Positions 54,795 through 63,990 of a DNA stretch of 64,000 bases are shown piece by piece. The number at the start of each line of letters is the position of its first letter. The first letter of the stretch is position 1. The stretch is taken from assembly GCA_032716605.1 (NCBI GenBank), contig CM064485.1, positions 27,334,138-27,398,137 on the forward strand, given 5' to 3'. Position numbers and translations under genes: made by a program. This stretch comes from Paralithodes platypus. Lineage: Eukaryota; Arthropoda; Malacostraca; Decapoda; Lithodidae. The notes under the pieces are model-generated. The model ran no database searches and was not told the DNA's origin. It was given only the letters and a program-made list of their open reading frames with translations.

Positions 54795-55763
54795 ATGACT
54801 GATAGCAGATATACCGGTGTAAAGGTGGAGCTTTTCTGGGGTGCCAACACGGACGACTGCTTATATGTGATGGGGCTTATAAATAATTGCCCTAACCCAG
54901 TTAAGTTCCTCGTCGATACAGGGTGTTCTTCAACAATGATTCCTCTTGAGTTTGTGGAACTGTTAAACCTTGGCGACCAATTTTCAGGCATCAGAGATGA
55001 GGCCATACCTTCAATATGTGGTGTAGTTGGTCGCCTGTCATTGACTTTGGGGGAGCTGACTACAAGACCTCTGGTAGTTGTTTCAGACCGGTTAACATTG
55101 GGTTTTGGGTTGCTCGGAGCAGATATTCTCTTAGGATGTAGATGTATAATTGATATGGACAATAGCTTCCCCCACCTCATTGTGCGTAGTCCACATATGT
55201 TTCCAATCCCTCGTATAATATCTGAAGTCAGTGTGATCATAAATGGTCTTAACTGTTCTGCGGTACTAGACACTGGTTCATTTGGGGTATTTATTCCACA
55301 CAGGATTGCAATGAGGGCTGAGATGACTGTGGAGTCCGTGCCTGGTTCTACTGTGGAGTTGGGTAATATTAGAACTCCAGGTACCGGAGTATCTGTGTTC
55401 CAGAAGGAAGTAGTATCGAACTTCAAGATACTAATGGGAAACCTAAAGTTAAAGGTGTCCGAAGCCTTAGTTATTCGTGATGAACGGCTATTTGGGATCC
55501 CGGTTCTCGGAATGAGTTTCCTGAAATGTATGAAGAGGTTGGACTGCACTCCTTTTGGGCAGTGGTTTGATGAGAATCGATCTCCATATTCCATTGAATG
55601 TCAGGTTTTGTTAGAGAGGAAGCGCCATCAACTTCTGGCTGGCTTTGATACCGAGAATGAGCTTGGGTGGAGAAGTATGAAACGAAAGCTTGAATCTGAT
55701 GATAGTGATGTTGAGGCTGAGCCAGATATAGATATGATGAGTGAAAGCGTTCTTTATGATTAG
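54795..55763 (+). CDS. Single-chain tandem retropepsin-like protein
   Basis: ATG 54795 (context CAACATGAC) starts a 322-residue intact frame; the frame is open 17 codons further up but has no ATG. The N-terminal half has FLVDTGCSSTMIP (Asp41) and LLGADILLG (106-114). The C-terminal half has AVLDTGSFGVFIP (Asp159) and FGIPVLGMSFL (233-243). Each half thus has the Asp-Thr-Gly site and the hydrophobic-hydrophobic-Gly motif of a retropepsin monomer. Viral-type retropepsins work as homodimers, so a fused pair could fold as one pepsin-like enzyme. The tail (MKRKLESDDSDVEAEPD) is basic then acidic. No signal peptide or membrane segment from this Met. No gag, RT or integrase lies within several kb in frame, so it may be domesticated; an orphan transposon fragment is the alternative. 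Substrates are unknown. Confidence 0.85.
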   Translation: MTDSRYTGVKVELFWGANTDDCLYVMGLINNCPNPVKFLVDTGCSSTMIPLEFVELLNLGDQFSGIRDEAIPSICGVVGRLSLTLGELTTRPLVVVSDRLTLGFGLLGADILLGCRCIIDMDNSFPHLIVRSPHMFPIPRIISEVSVIINGLNCSAVLDTGSFGVFIPHRIAMRAEMTVESVPGSTVELGNIRTPGTGVSVFQKEVVSNFKILMGNLKLKVSEALVIRDERLFGIPVLGMSFLKCMKRLDCTPFGQWFDENRSPYSIECQVLLERKRHQLLAGFDTENELGWRSMKRKLESDDSDVEAEPDIDMMSESVLYD

Positions 55764-55914
55764 CCCAATACCTTTCCTCTGCCTTATTTCTCGAGTTAGC
55801 CTAGGCCTAGCAAGGTCAGGTCAGGTGAAGTTATTGACTATCGAGGGAAAAGCCATTACAATAGTTGAATAGAACAGCACCCTGTATCTAGGCCTACTTT
55901 CCGAAGCTTGTTAC

Positions 55915-56125
55915 TTGTAGTGATGGGGAAAAGGAGTGTTGAAGGGAGAGGAAGCTGTTGGAGTGGCTTGCCTTTTTGTGTTACTGGGTGTAAGCATGTG
56001 AAACAGTGCGCTAGGAATTAGCCTACTACCATAGCCTAGTCCTACCCATTAAATAGATATTTGGCTGCGATCAAACCCAGGTCAAGCAGATTCACACTAT
56101 CATACTGTCCACTCGGCCGCTGCGT
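55915..56125 (-). repeat. tRNA-derived SINE, uninterrupted copy
   Basis: Same order as the SINE at 42060-42645 without repeat R: GGAGTGTTGAAGGGAGAGG, GGAGTGGCTTG, GTAAGCATGTGAAACA, then a degenerate tRNA-like head (GATCAAACCCAGGTC, CACTCGGCCGC). A and B boxes are eroded. Confidence 0.75.
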
Positions 56126-56159
56126 TTCTTGACCCCTACTGTACCAGAAACTTTTTTTA

Positions 56160-56530
56160 AATCTTATTTTAGCTATATTTAGACGCTTTTGTGCAGTTTA
56201 AGAAGGGTTAAGCAAGATATTTTGGTAAGATTAGGAGTAGTGGGTGTACCACTACCAATATACAGCATAAATCATCTATAAAACAACCTAACCTAACCTA
56301 GTACTACATGAATACTAGGTTTGGTTAGGTTAATGTTTTATAGATGAGTTATGCTGTATGTTGGTAGTGGTACGCCCACTACTCCTAATCTTACCGATAT
56401 TTTGAAGCCTGTTAGGCCAATTGCTAGAGGCCATTTTTAAGCTGCAGAAAATTGTCTAATAGTTGCCAGAATATGATGAAAAAGACGTCACCGGTACAGA
56501 ATGGGGTAAATTGATACGGTGTGACAGTCA
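56160..56530. repeat. Unclassified repeat, copy 1 (host of foldback 1)
   Basis: Left part GTGCAGTTTAAGAAGGGTTAAGCAAGATATTTT and right part TTGTCTAATAGTTGCC...GACGTCACCGGTACAGAATGGGG recur, diverged, at 57515-57690. Foldback 1 lies between the two parts. No gene in 56405-56940. Confidence 0.6.
56224..56395. mobile_element. Foldback MITE, copy 1 (172 bp)
   Basis: Near-perfect hairpin with two arms of about 80 bp starting GGTAAGATTAGG. The 8-bp GATATTTT flanks both sides (56216-56223 and 56396-56403), an exact target-site duplication. The arms end in AACCTAACCTAACC-type pentamers next to a short loop. The related repeat at 57555 shows the uninterrupted order. No coding capacity. Confidence 0.9.
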
Positions 56531-56939
56531 CGAGTTTTAGCATGTGTTTTTTTTTTTTGCATTTTTTCTTTGATATAGCCTACAGTGTTGTTTTACCTAA
56601 CTAAGAAACCACCTAACCTAAAAATATATAATACGTGGATAGAAACTAACCTAAAATGTACGCAATTACCAAAGCAGCACTGGATCGCGCGTAAGGTCCC
56701 CCGAGTAAGGTAGGACCGTAGGAGGGAGAAAAAAAATCTATAAAGCAGAAATCCCGTAAAACAGGACTTGTCATTATGCAGACAAGACTCTGTGTATTAC
56801 CCTATATCTCCCTTATAATACATTTGCGAAGGGAAGGACATATATAGGACTGAAGACTATTATATAGCATACCTATAGGCTACACAAACATCGATGGGGC
56901 TTGTAACGTAACTGTCACACCGTAAAATCTTACCCAGAA

Positions 56940-57525
56940 GGGGTTAAGGTCTCGGGTGCTGGACAACTCGTACAGAGTTGTACAAGACACCGACAGAACA
57001 CGTCAACTTCGGGATGGATGTAGTTTCCGGGTGTATGGTCGTCATGTTTACATAGGGCGATCGCTGCGGTTAACTTCGCGTCTGTTTTGACGGTGATTTT
57101 TGTTTTGTTATTTGCCCCCTGCTAGCAATATACAGTAGCCTAGCCTATATGACGATGAGTCAATGACAATATGTCATGGGGGGGGGGTTGAGGGGATATT
57201 ATTGTATCCATTGGCATTCAAAATAGACGGGAACATGATTGCAAACGTCCGACGCCTTCCCCACCGCTGCCGCCGTCATGTTTATATTTGTCGATCACTG
57301 TGGTTAAGTTCACGTCTATTTTGACGGCGATTTTTGGGGGTCATTTGCCCCCTTCTGGCAATATATATATGATGATGACAATATGTCATGGGGTGGGGGG
57401 GGTATCCAACGGCAGTCAAAATAGACGGGAACATGATGGCAAGCGTCCGCCGCCGCTCCGAGTAGTGTAAACAATGATGGCGGTACGCCCGAACTCTACA
57501 TTCTACCCGGATTATGTGCAGTTTC
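56940..57525. repeat. Non-autonomous element with inverted ends and internal duplication
   Basis: Left end GGATGTAGTTTCCGGGTGTA and right end, inverted, GAATGTAGAGTTCGGGCGTA form diverged terminal repeats that each contain GTTTACA. Inside, a block of about 237 bp is duplicated: GTCATGTTTA...TTTTGACGG...CAATATGTCATGGGG occurs from 57036 and again from 57273. A third copy of the terminal repeat lies at 62128. Confidence 0.65.
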
Positions 57526-57690
57526 AAAAGGATCTGTGGTACGGTAGCAAAATGGGTTAAGTGAGATCGTTTGAACAGTTCAAAGTGTGTTAATTTTTGG
57601 AGGCCCTTGTGAAACTGAATATATTTGTCTAATAGTACCCATAATATAGTTAAAAGGACGACACCGGTACTGAAAGGGTAAATAAATAAA
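57515..57690. repeat. Unclassified repeat, copy 2
   Basis: Diverged match to 56160-56530 without foldback 1: GTGCAGTTTC, GGGTTAAGTGAGATCGTTTG, TTGTCTAATAGTACCC, GACGACACCGGTACTGAAAGGG. Confidence 0.6.
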
Positions 57691-57738
57691 TAGCATTTTA
57701 TATATTCACTATGATGACATTGTATCACTAACCTTTCA

Positions 57739-57951
57739 GGTAAAAGTTGTGTTATCGGGCGTACCACTACCGACATACAGCATAGCTCGACCTCTCTAAA
57801 TCATTAACCTAACCAAACAACCTAACCTAACCTAGTATTCATGTAGTAATGAGAATACTAGGTTAGGTTAGGCTTTTTAGTTAGGTTAAGTATTTATAGA
57901 TGATTTATGTTTTATGTCAGTAGTGGTACACCCGATAACACAACTCTTACC
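57739..57951. mobile_element. Foldback MITE, copy 2 (213 bp)
   Basis: Hairpin with arms of about 105 bp starting GGTAAAAGTTG on one side and GGTAAGAGTTG on the other. Exact 8-bp duplication ACCTTTCA at 57731-57738 and 57952-57959. Shares GTACCACTACC and CCTAACCTAACCTAGTA with copy 1, so it is one family. 8-bp duplications occur with hAT, P and Merlin transposases; the family is not assigned. Confidence 0.9.
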
Positions 57952-58159
57952 ACCTTTCACAACACAATATCCAGTTCTGGATCATTTTATCTGAAGGTGG
58001 CAAGGATGAACTTTGCGTGACATCCGCAGGGGGGCTCAGCCCCCTCTTTTTAACCGCTCGTAAGGTGTTAAGAGTGGGTTAGGGTGGTGTGGTCCCCCGG
58101 CCACCGGCGGAGAAATTTTGATTTAATATGAAAGTACTGTACAAATATCACCAACAAGC

Positions 58160-58545
58160 AATATAAGAGTGGGGGAAAAAAAAGAGGCTTTATTCCCTGG
58201 ACTTGCAAGCCATGCCTAGAACGCACCCCACCAGCCTTGTCCTCTCCTTCAGTGCCTCCACAGGTCCCAGAGTTTGCTTCCATCTCTCCACCACTTAAGC
58301 GACAATGCACCACAGTTTCTACTGCACACCAGCGCATCTTACACTCGACAGCTTTTACCGGAATAGACTTTTCTCTAAGTCTCGACGAATCCACTGTGAA
58401 CAACAACTATGTCCAGCTTGGCTGCTTGGCGAATCTCTGTCATCCAGTTGTACAAGCAACATACCCAACACTACCTCCAACCAGACAACACCAAACATCA
58501 GCAACATCTCTCCCAGAAGGCAAAGGCGTATAAATTTGCTAATCC
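58160..58545 (+). pseudogene. Unassigned coding-like segment, left part
   Basis: A frame of about 115 codons runs from GFIPWTCKPCLERTPPALSS to a stop at 58533. It has a W-x-C-x2-C motif and Pro/Ser-rich stretches (SVPPQVPEF). It could be a fragment of a LINE ORF1 with a PHD-like end, or an exon. It lies against the 3' end of CR1-like copy 2. No family recognised. Confidence 0.35.
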
Positions 58546-58549
58546 ACCG

Positions 58550-60640
58550 TCACAACATAAGAAAAAATAAAAGAAAATGGGAGTCTGCAGAAAGCCGATT
58601 GGCCTAAGCAAGGCAGATCCCTGTCCCACACAACCCCAAATCAATTACAAAGCCCAATTATAGGCTCAACACTCTAATACCCTGAGGATCATCTTACCAA
58701 AACGGTTAGAGATTAACGCAGGATTATGGGGGTCTGCAGAGCGCTGATTGGCCCAACCCGGCTGATCCCCCTTCACACCCAACCCTTCTCGTCCATATGC
58801 TTATCCAATTTTATCTTAAAGCTCCCTACAGTTTTAGATCCCACTATAGCACTTGGTAGTCCATTCCACCCATCTACAACTCTGTTACCAAACCAATATT
58901 TGCCTATCTTTTCTGAAACAAAATTTATCTAATTTGAAACCATTGGTACGAGTTCTTTCGCTATCACTGAGCTTTAGTACATTTGTCATGTCCCCTTTGT
59001 TAATCCCACTAACCCACTTGAACACCTCTATCATATCCCCTCTAACTCTGCGTCTCTCTAACGAATGTAAACCTAATTTCTTCAACCTTTCTTCATACGG
59101 AAGATTTCTAATATTATGGATCATTTTTGTCATTCTACGCTGTACTCTCTCCAATGAATCTATGTCCATTCTGTAATAAGGACACCAAAATTGGACAGCA
59201 TAATCCATATGGGGTCTCACTAATGACAAGTAAAGTTTTAAGATAACATCAGCAGTTCTGTTACTCACACTCCTAGAGATGAACCCGAGAATCCTGTTTG
59301 CCTTATTACGAACGCCTATACACTGTTTTCTAGGCTTCAAATCATTGCTAACAAACACACCTAGATCTTTCTCGCAGTCTGAATTTTCTAATTCTAAATT
59401 AGCTAGTTTATATTTAACATTTGTTTGCATCTTCCCTATCTTTAATACCTTGCATTTGTCAATGTTAAACTTCATCTGCCAATTTACTGACCATTCATGT
59501 AAGGTATCTAGATCCCTTTGGAGGCACTCTATATCGCTATCTGAATCAATTGATCTCCCCATTTTAGTATCGTCTGCGAATTTACTTATCCTACTAGTTA
59601 TACCTAAATCTAGGTCATTTATGTATATAAGAAACAACAGGGGACCTAATACCGATCCCTGGGGGACACCACTTTTGACTGCTCCCCACTCTGACTTGGT
59701 ACCATTTATGCTGACTCTCTGTTTCCTACCAATTAGCCATGACCTAATCCATCCCATCAACGCCCCACCTATTCCATGTGCCTCAACCTTTCTCATCAAT
59801 CTCTCATGAGGGACTCTGTCGAAAGCTTTACTGAAATCTAAATATATAATATCGTATGCCTTGTCATTATCTACTGCTTCATATACCTCTGAGAAAAAAC
59901 TAAGCAAATTAGTAAGGCAAGAACGTCCCTGAGTGAATCCATGCTGAGAAGAATTGATTAAGTTAAATGTTTCTAAGTGGTTTCTCATTTTTCTAGCAAT
60001 AATTGACTCTAGTAGCTTTCCTATGATTGAAGTGAGACTAATGGGACGGTAATTGGATGCTATTGATTTATCACCTTTTTTGAATATCGGAACTACATTT
60101 GCAAGTTTCCAAGCTTCTGGAACTATACCTGTTTCTAATGAATTGTTAAAAAGAAATGTTAATGGGTAACTTAACTCATCTCTGCATTCTTTTAATACTC
60201 TGGCATATACCTCATCTGGGCCAGGCGATTTCTGAGGTTTCAGTCTGTCAATTTCCTTAAGCACATCATTTCTACTTATAGTAACCGTACTTAACCTATT
60301 TTCTATACTATCGCTATATACCTTACGGACTTCTGGAATCTGTGCCAAATTTTCATTAGTGAAAACGGATAGAAACTGACTATTTAATGTACTGCACATT
60401 TCTAAATCATTTTCTGTCATTTCTCCTATCGAAGTTTTAAGGGGGCCTATTTTATCTCTAACTTTAGATTTATATAGCTGGTAAAAAGCCTTAGGGTTAT
60501 TTTTTGAGTCATTGGCTATCCTGATTTCATAATTTCTTTTGTCTGTCCTTATACATTTTTTAACCTCTCTTGATAGATTCTGATAGTAAGCAAGTAGGTG
60601 AATTTCGCCTTTCTTAATTTTTCGATATATTCCTCTCCAA
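58550..60640 (-). pseudogene. CR1-like LINE copy 2: 5'-truncated ORF2 and 3' UTR
   Basis: On the minus strand the element enters near 60640 at RGIYRKIKKGEIHLL and stays open for about 585 codons to a stop at 58885. RT motifs: KSPGPDEVYARVL, FKKGDKSIASNYRPISLTS, SQHGFTQGRSC, IIYLDFSKAFDRVPHERL, SGVPQGSVLGPLLFLIYINDL, KFADDTKM. The C-terminus has VQFWCPYYRMDIDSLERVQRR and RVRGDMIEVFKWV. The 3' UTR carries TCTGCAGAC and GGCCAATCAGC motifs. The endonuclease is missing, so it cannot move by itself, but the RT is uninterrupted. Confidence 0.92.
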
Positions 60641-60893
60641 TTCTTCCATTCTTCCATTCTATCAACTGGTCTCATTTCTTCATGGCGAAGCACAACTAGT
60701 TTCCATCCAGGCACAGTTTGTTTCTGATGACAAACTTTCTAGATGGCAGCGGACGAAGTTCAACACCTCACAAGCCAAAATCTTCTCCATTTGGGACCAG
60801 TTCACAGACAAACCGCTCACTGGGGCTCCTGTCCCAAATCAGCAAGGTCTACCAGCCAGCCACCCGATTATAAATTGTAATAATTTTTAGTTG
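60641..60893 (+). pseudogene. Unassigned coding-like segment, right part
   Basis: Plus-strand frame of 84 codons: ILPFYQLVSFLHGEAQLVSI, then LSRWQRTKFNTSQAKIFSIWDQF, ending GLPASHPIINCNNF and a stop near 60893. It starts right at the CR1-like 5' break. It may be the continuation of 58160-58545 or a separate transposase-like C-terminus. No family recognised. Confidence 0.35.
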
Positions 60894-61045
60894 CAAACTT
60901 TTTTTTATAAGTAAAACATTTCCTTTTTTAATATGACGAAGTTGCTTTTATACTGATAATAGTTTTAGTTGCAAACTTTTTTTATAAATAAAACATTTCC
61001 TTTTTTAATATGACACAGTTGCTTTTATACTGTATTTTTTTTTTT
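60888..61045. repeat. 78-bp tandem duplication
   Basis: AGTTGCAAACTTTTTTTATAA...TTGCTTTTATACTG occurs twice in a row (about 60890 and 60968), followed by a T run. Confidence 0.85.
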
Positions 61046-61182
61046 TTTTTTCTTTCTATATTCCAACTACTCCCTCTCGAGCATAGGCTGATAGCCTTTA
61101 CACTCTACCGCTGAACACGGAGAGGCCCGTGAGGTCTTGCTCCAGTCTAGGGAGTGAGACATGCGAAGCCCAACGGCTCGAA

Positions 61183-61410
61183 GTATGTAGTCGATTCCGA
61201 ATCAATAAGGGAGTTTGAAAGTAATCTTGATAAAGCATGGGGAAGACAAGATTTGAAGTTTGATTATAAAACAAAAATACAGAATAGTAAAAATGTTGCG
61301 TCTGCTACCGCCGCCGCCAACACCGTGAACGACCGCAGCAGTGCAAGTACTGGTACTGAGCTGGATACACAGGCATAGTTTGCCTTTTTCCAGAGGATCT
61401 ACTGTAAGAA
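61183..61410 (+). pseudogene. L2/CR1-like LINE 3' end fragment
   Basis: 228 bp essentially identical to 47060-47287: the last 60 codons of ORF2 (VDSESIREFESNLDKAWGRQD) and the 3' UTR to CTGTAAGAA. Strong 5' truncation is typical of LINE insertion. Confidence 0.92.
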
Positions 61411-61559
61411 GCAATTCCATCTCTGAAGCTGCTCCGCCTCCGGGCATCACAGTCTCATCCCGAAGGCTCGGACCCTCACTCTCAGAACGCCACCTATTGA
61501 GCAATTAACTCACTAGGCATGGCCCCCCTGTAGCATATTTTTGAATATGGGAATATTCA

Positions 61560-61748
61560 TGCAATGCTATTTAATCAGGGAACAATGAGGGTATTTTTTT
61601 GACATTTCGGTGTGCTGTTACCTGCACTGATACTAGGTACAGCACAAATTCCATCCCAATAATATCTTCCCATTGACATATTGGGATTCGAACCCGGGTC
61701 CATTGGATTACCAGTCCAGTGGCAAGACCACTCTGCCACACCTCCCCT
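61560..61748 (-). repeat. tRNA-like SINE fragment
   Basis: Minus-strand A box TGGCAGAGTGG (61738-61728) and B box GGTTCGAATCC (61694-61684). Acceptor-stem pairing fails and the T stem has mismatches, so it is a SINE head rather than a tRNA gene. It is not the same tRNA head as in the 42-kb SINE. Confidence 0.6.
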
Positions 61749-61857
61749 TTTTGCTTTTATAAAGTAATCACAGCCATATATACTGTAATTTTATAATTAG
61801 GAAACCAGCCATCTTAGTTTTAACTTTTAGTTTACATAATGTGAAAATTTGATGAAG

Positions 61858-62012
61858 GTCCAAAGCCCTTGTATTTACCTAATTGTAGTTTACAGGAGTT
61901 GAGCTACGCTCGTGTTGTCCCGTCTCTCAGTCTACTTTCATCCAATTTTTTCTTGAAAATATGGATGTTCCTTGCCCCTACCACCTCCTCCTCCAGCCCA
62001 TTCCATTTGTCA
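61858..62012 (-). pseudogene. LINE ORF2 C-terminal fragment
   Basis: Minus strand: DKWNGLEEEVVGARNIHIFKK, then LDESRLRDGTTRA and a stop. This matches the usual last residues of CR1/L2-like ORF2 proteins. It is too short to class further. Confidence 0.6.
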
Positions 62013-62127
62013 ATACATCTAAATGGTGTAATACATCTAAATGTACATGTAAATGGTGATGGCTAATTATAGGGGCTATATTTTTCGGTGTTACCTAAAA
62101 CACATAGGAACTGCTATTGGGCGAACG

Positions 62128-62228
62128 TTCGGCAAGAATGTAGTTACCGGGTGTACCGCCCGTCTTGTTTACACTACGCGGACGCTCACCATCATGTTCC
62201 CGTCTATTTTTACTGCCTTTGGATACAA
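62128..62228 (+). repeat. Terminal-repeat copy of the 56940-57525 element
   Basis: GAATGTAGTTACCGGGTGTACC, GTTTACACTACGCGGACGCT and ATCATGTTCCCGTCTATTTT match the inverted right end of that element (57525-57420). Confidence 0.7.
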
Positions 62229-62239
62229 AAGTACTGTAA

Positions 62240-62410
62240 TTTATTGGTGGCTCCTTACGTCAATGACGTAAGAGCCTATGGTAATATGGCCTCGTTCCAG
62301 GCTCCTCTGAGCCCGGGTTAATCCTGATCACTACGGTCGAGAACCAATATCTTCTTAGGGGGTACCCCTTAATCATTCCTAAGGTACGTCATTGAGACGG
62401 AGCCACTGAA
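62240..62410. repeat. Short inverted-repeat pair
   Basis: GGTGGCTCCTTACGTCAATGACGTA near 62245 and, inverted, AGTGGCTCCGTCTCAATGACGTA near 62405 bracket about 170 bp. Possibly a small MITE; no clear target duplication. Confidence 0.45.
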
Positions 62411-62468
62411 AAGTGAAAAATAAAAGAAAAAGGGATAGTACAGTTCAAACGCCGCGCCACTTGCGCAT

Positions 62469-62788
62469 TCAGATCTTCCTCTGTTCCCATGAGCATGCCT
62501 TGAAATCCCAGTTGGTCTTGAACTGGCCTCTCTCGTCAGTAGGCCATAGGAGGCAGACAAAGTTTTTCTTATCTCCACCACAGTGTTTATATAGCCCCTC
62601 TTCGACGCGAAATCTTTGTCCATAGTGAGTTTTTGTGCAATTGTAATAGTATATGCGTCTAAGAAAGTATGTATATGGACTAATTTCCACTTGTAAGCCT
62701 GTGAAGTAAGATCTTTCGTCTGGCTGGCCTACGAATGTGCCATTCAAGAAGCCACTTTCCACAGAGCCGCTAACTATTATGTTTTATC
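62469..62788 (-). CDS. Unassigned exon-like frame (candidate last exon)
   Basis: After a stop near 62790 and an AG acceptor-like site (ACATAATAG), the minus strand is open for about 105 codons to a TGA at 62469. No ATG starts it. The translation is balanced in composition with six Cys and many aromatic residues: VESGFLNGTFVGQPDERSYF, YFLRRIYYYNCTKTHYGQRF, EGLYKHCGGDKKNFVCLLWP and FKACSWEQRKI. It does not look like a transposon protein or a low-complexity frame. I do not recognise the family. A random frame remains possible. Confidence 0.35.
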
Positions 62789-63325
62789 TCGTTTGTTCGT
62801 ATCATACGAACCTCGGCTCTATACAGTAGCTGCAGTGTCTCAGTGTTTTGTAAAAAAAAATTTAAAGTGTAATTCGTCAGTTTTCTCTTAAGTATCATGT
62901 TATATAAAGTGCCCTACCCTTTTTAACTATATCGGCGGACAGTAACCTCTGGTTGTGCCCTGGCCAGGGTTTACTCGTCACGCCACCGAAATTGTTTATT
63001 GGGGACAAAATTGCTTTCATTACTTACATTCAAGTCTCTTTTAATTTAATTCGCTTAGTTTCCACTCTAGTCGGTCACGAATCACTCTTCATATTTATTA
63101 CCTTCAAGTTTTTGTCACATGACAGTGTTTCCTTTAAACCAGCATTACATCAACTATGGATCGAAATTGTATTAACCCGCGGGTACTGCTCGTCTAAACA
63201 TTCGTATAATATAACTTTATTTCCCAAGTTATCATGAGCTCCTACTCCCAATGAGTACCCATAATAATATCATAGTTGACCTTGTCCCTCTACAATGAAA
63301 AACTGATGTGGGACATGCTGATAAT
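62789..63325. other. Unassigned sequence
   Basis: AT-rich with no supported gene or repeat. Confidence 0.4.
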
Positions 63326-63328
63326 ATT

Positions 63329-63990
63329 CCAATTACCCAGGTAACCTAAACCCATCACAAAAGGGTCCGGTACCAAGGCCCGGACACCGGGACCGCCAGC
63401 AGGGTGGCAGTCCCGAGTGCCCGATCAGACGGGAGACACCAGAATACCATTTAAAACCAAATTCCCGGTTTGATAAAATTCCAATTACCCAGGTAACCTA
63501 GACCCATCTCAAGAGGGTCGGGTACCAAGGCCCGGACACCGGGACCGCCAGCCGGGTGGCAGTCCCGAGTGCCCGATCGGGCGGGAGACACCAGAATACC
63601 ATTCAATACCAAATTCCCGGTTCCCGAGTCATTATCTCAACAAACCCCGGTCCCCAAGACCCGGGTTTCAAGACTGCCGGGTAGGGAGACCCACCCAAAC
63701 AGGGGGACAACACTATGTTACCATACACTCATATTTTCCCCGGTTATCCTAGCCCTCATTTCGATGAAACTAGGACACCAAGACCCGGCTACCGGGACTA
63801 CCGAGTATGGCTAAAGTCCCGGGTACCCGGATGGTCGGGAACGACATTACTACCATATAAATATAACCCAAGACTCCGTTTTTTTCCCCCTAGAACTTAT
63901 ATTTATAAAGCCAGAGCACCAAGACCCGATACCGGAACTACCGAGTATGACAACAGTCCCGGGTACCCAGATATCCCCAGACTAGAATAG
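63329..63990. repeat. Diverged satellite array, running to the window end
   Basis: Two similar 152-bp units start at 63329 and 63481 (CCAATTACCCAGGTAACCT). They are followed by at least three more diverged units near 63610, 63735 and 63870. Each unit has CCAAGRCCCGG, CCGGGACYACCG/CCGGGACCGCC and CAGTCCCGRGT blocks, rich in CCCGGG palindromes. The array probably continues beyond the window. Confidence 0.85.

Noticed and set aside
54788..55594. 268-codon minus-strand frame opposite the double-retropepsin gene
   Set aside because: It is the antisense shadow of 54795-55763; the plus strand carries the recognisable motifs.
56280..56330. Telomere or telomere-derived tract (CCTAA)n
   Set aside because: Only about three pentamers, always within the foldback family; not a telomeric array.
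57288..57776. Protein-coding gene in 57288-57776 (either strand)
   Set aside because: The frames run across terminal repeats and foldback sequence with no domain and unlikely composition.
61660..61748. A tRNA gene on the minus strand
   Set aside because: A and B boxes are present, but acceptor-stem pairing fails and the T stem has mismatches. Called a SINE head.
62953..63237. 94-codon plus-strand frame
   Set aside because: No motif, ordinary AT-rich composition and no start context or repeat support.
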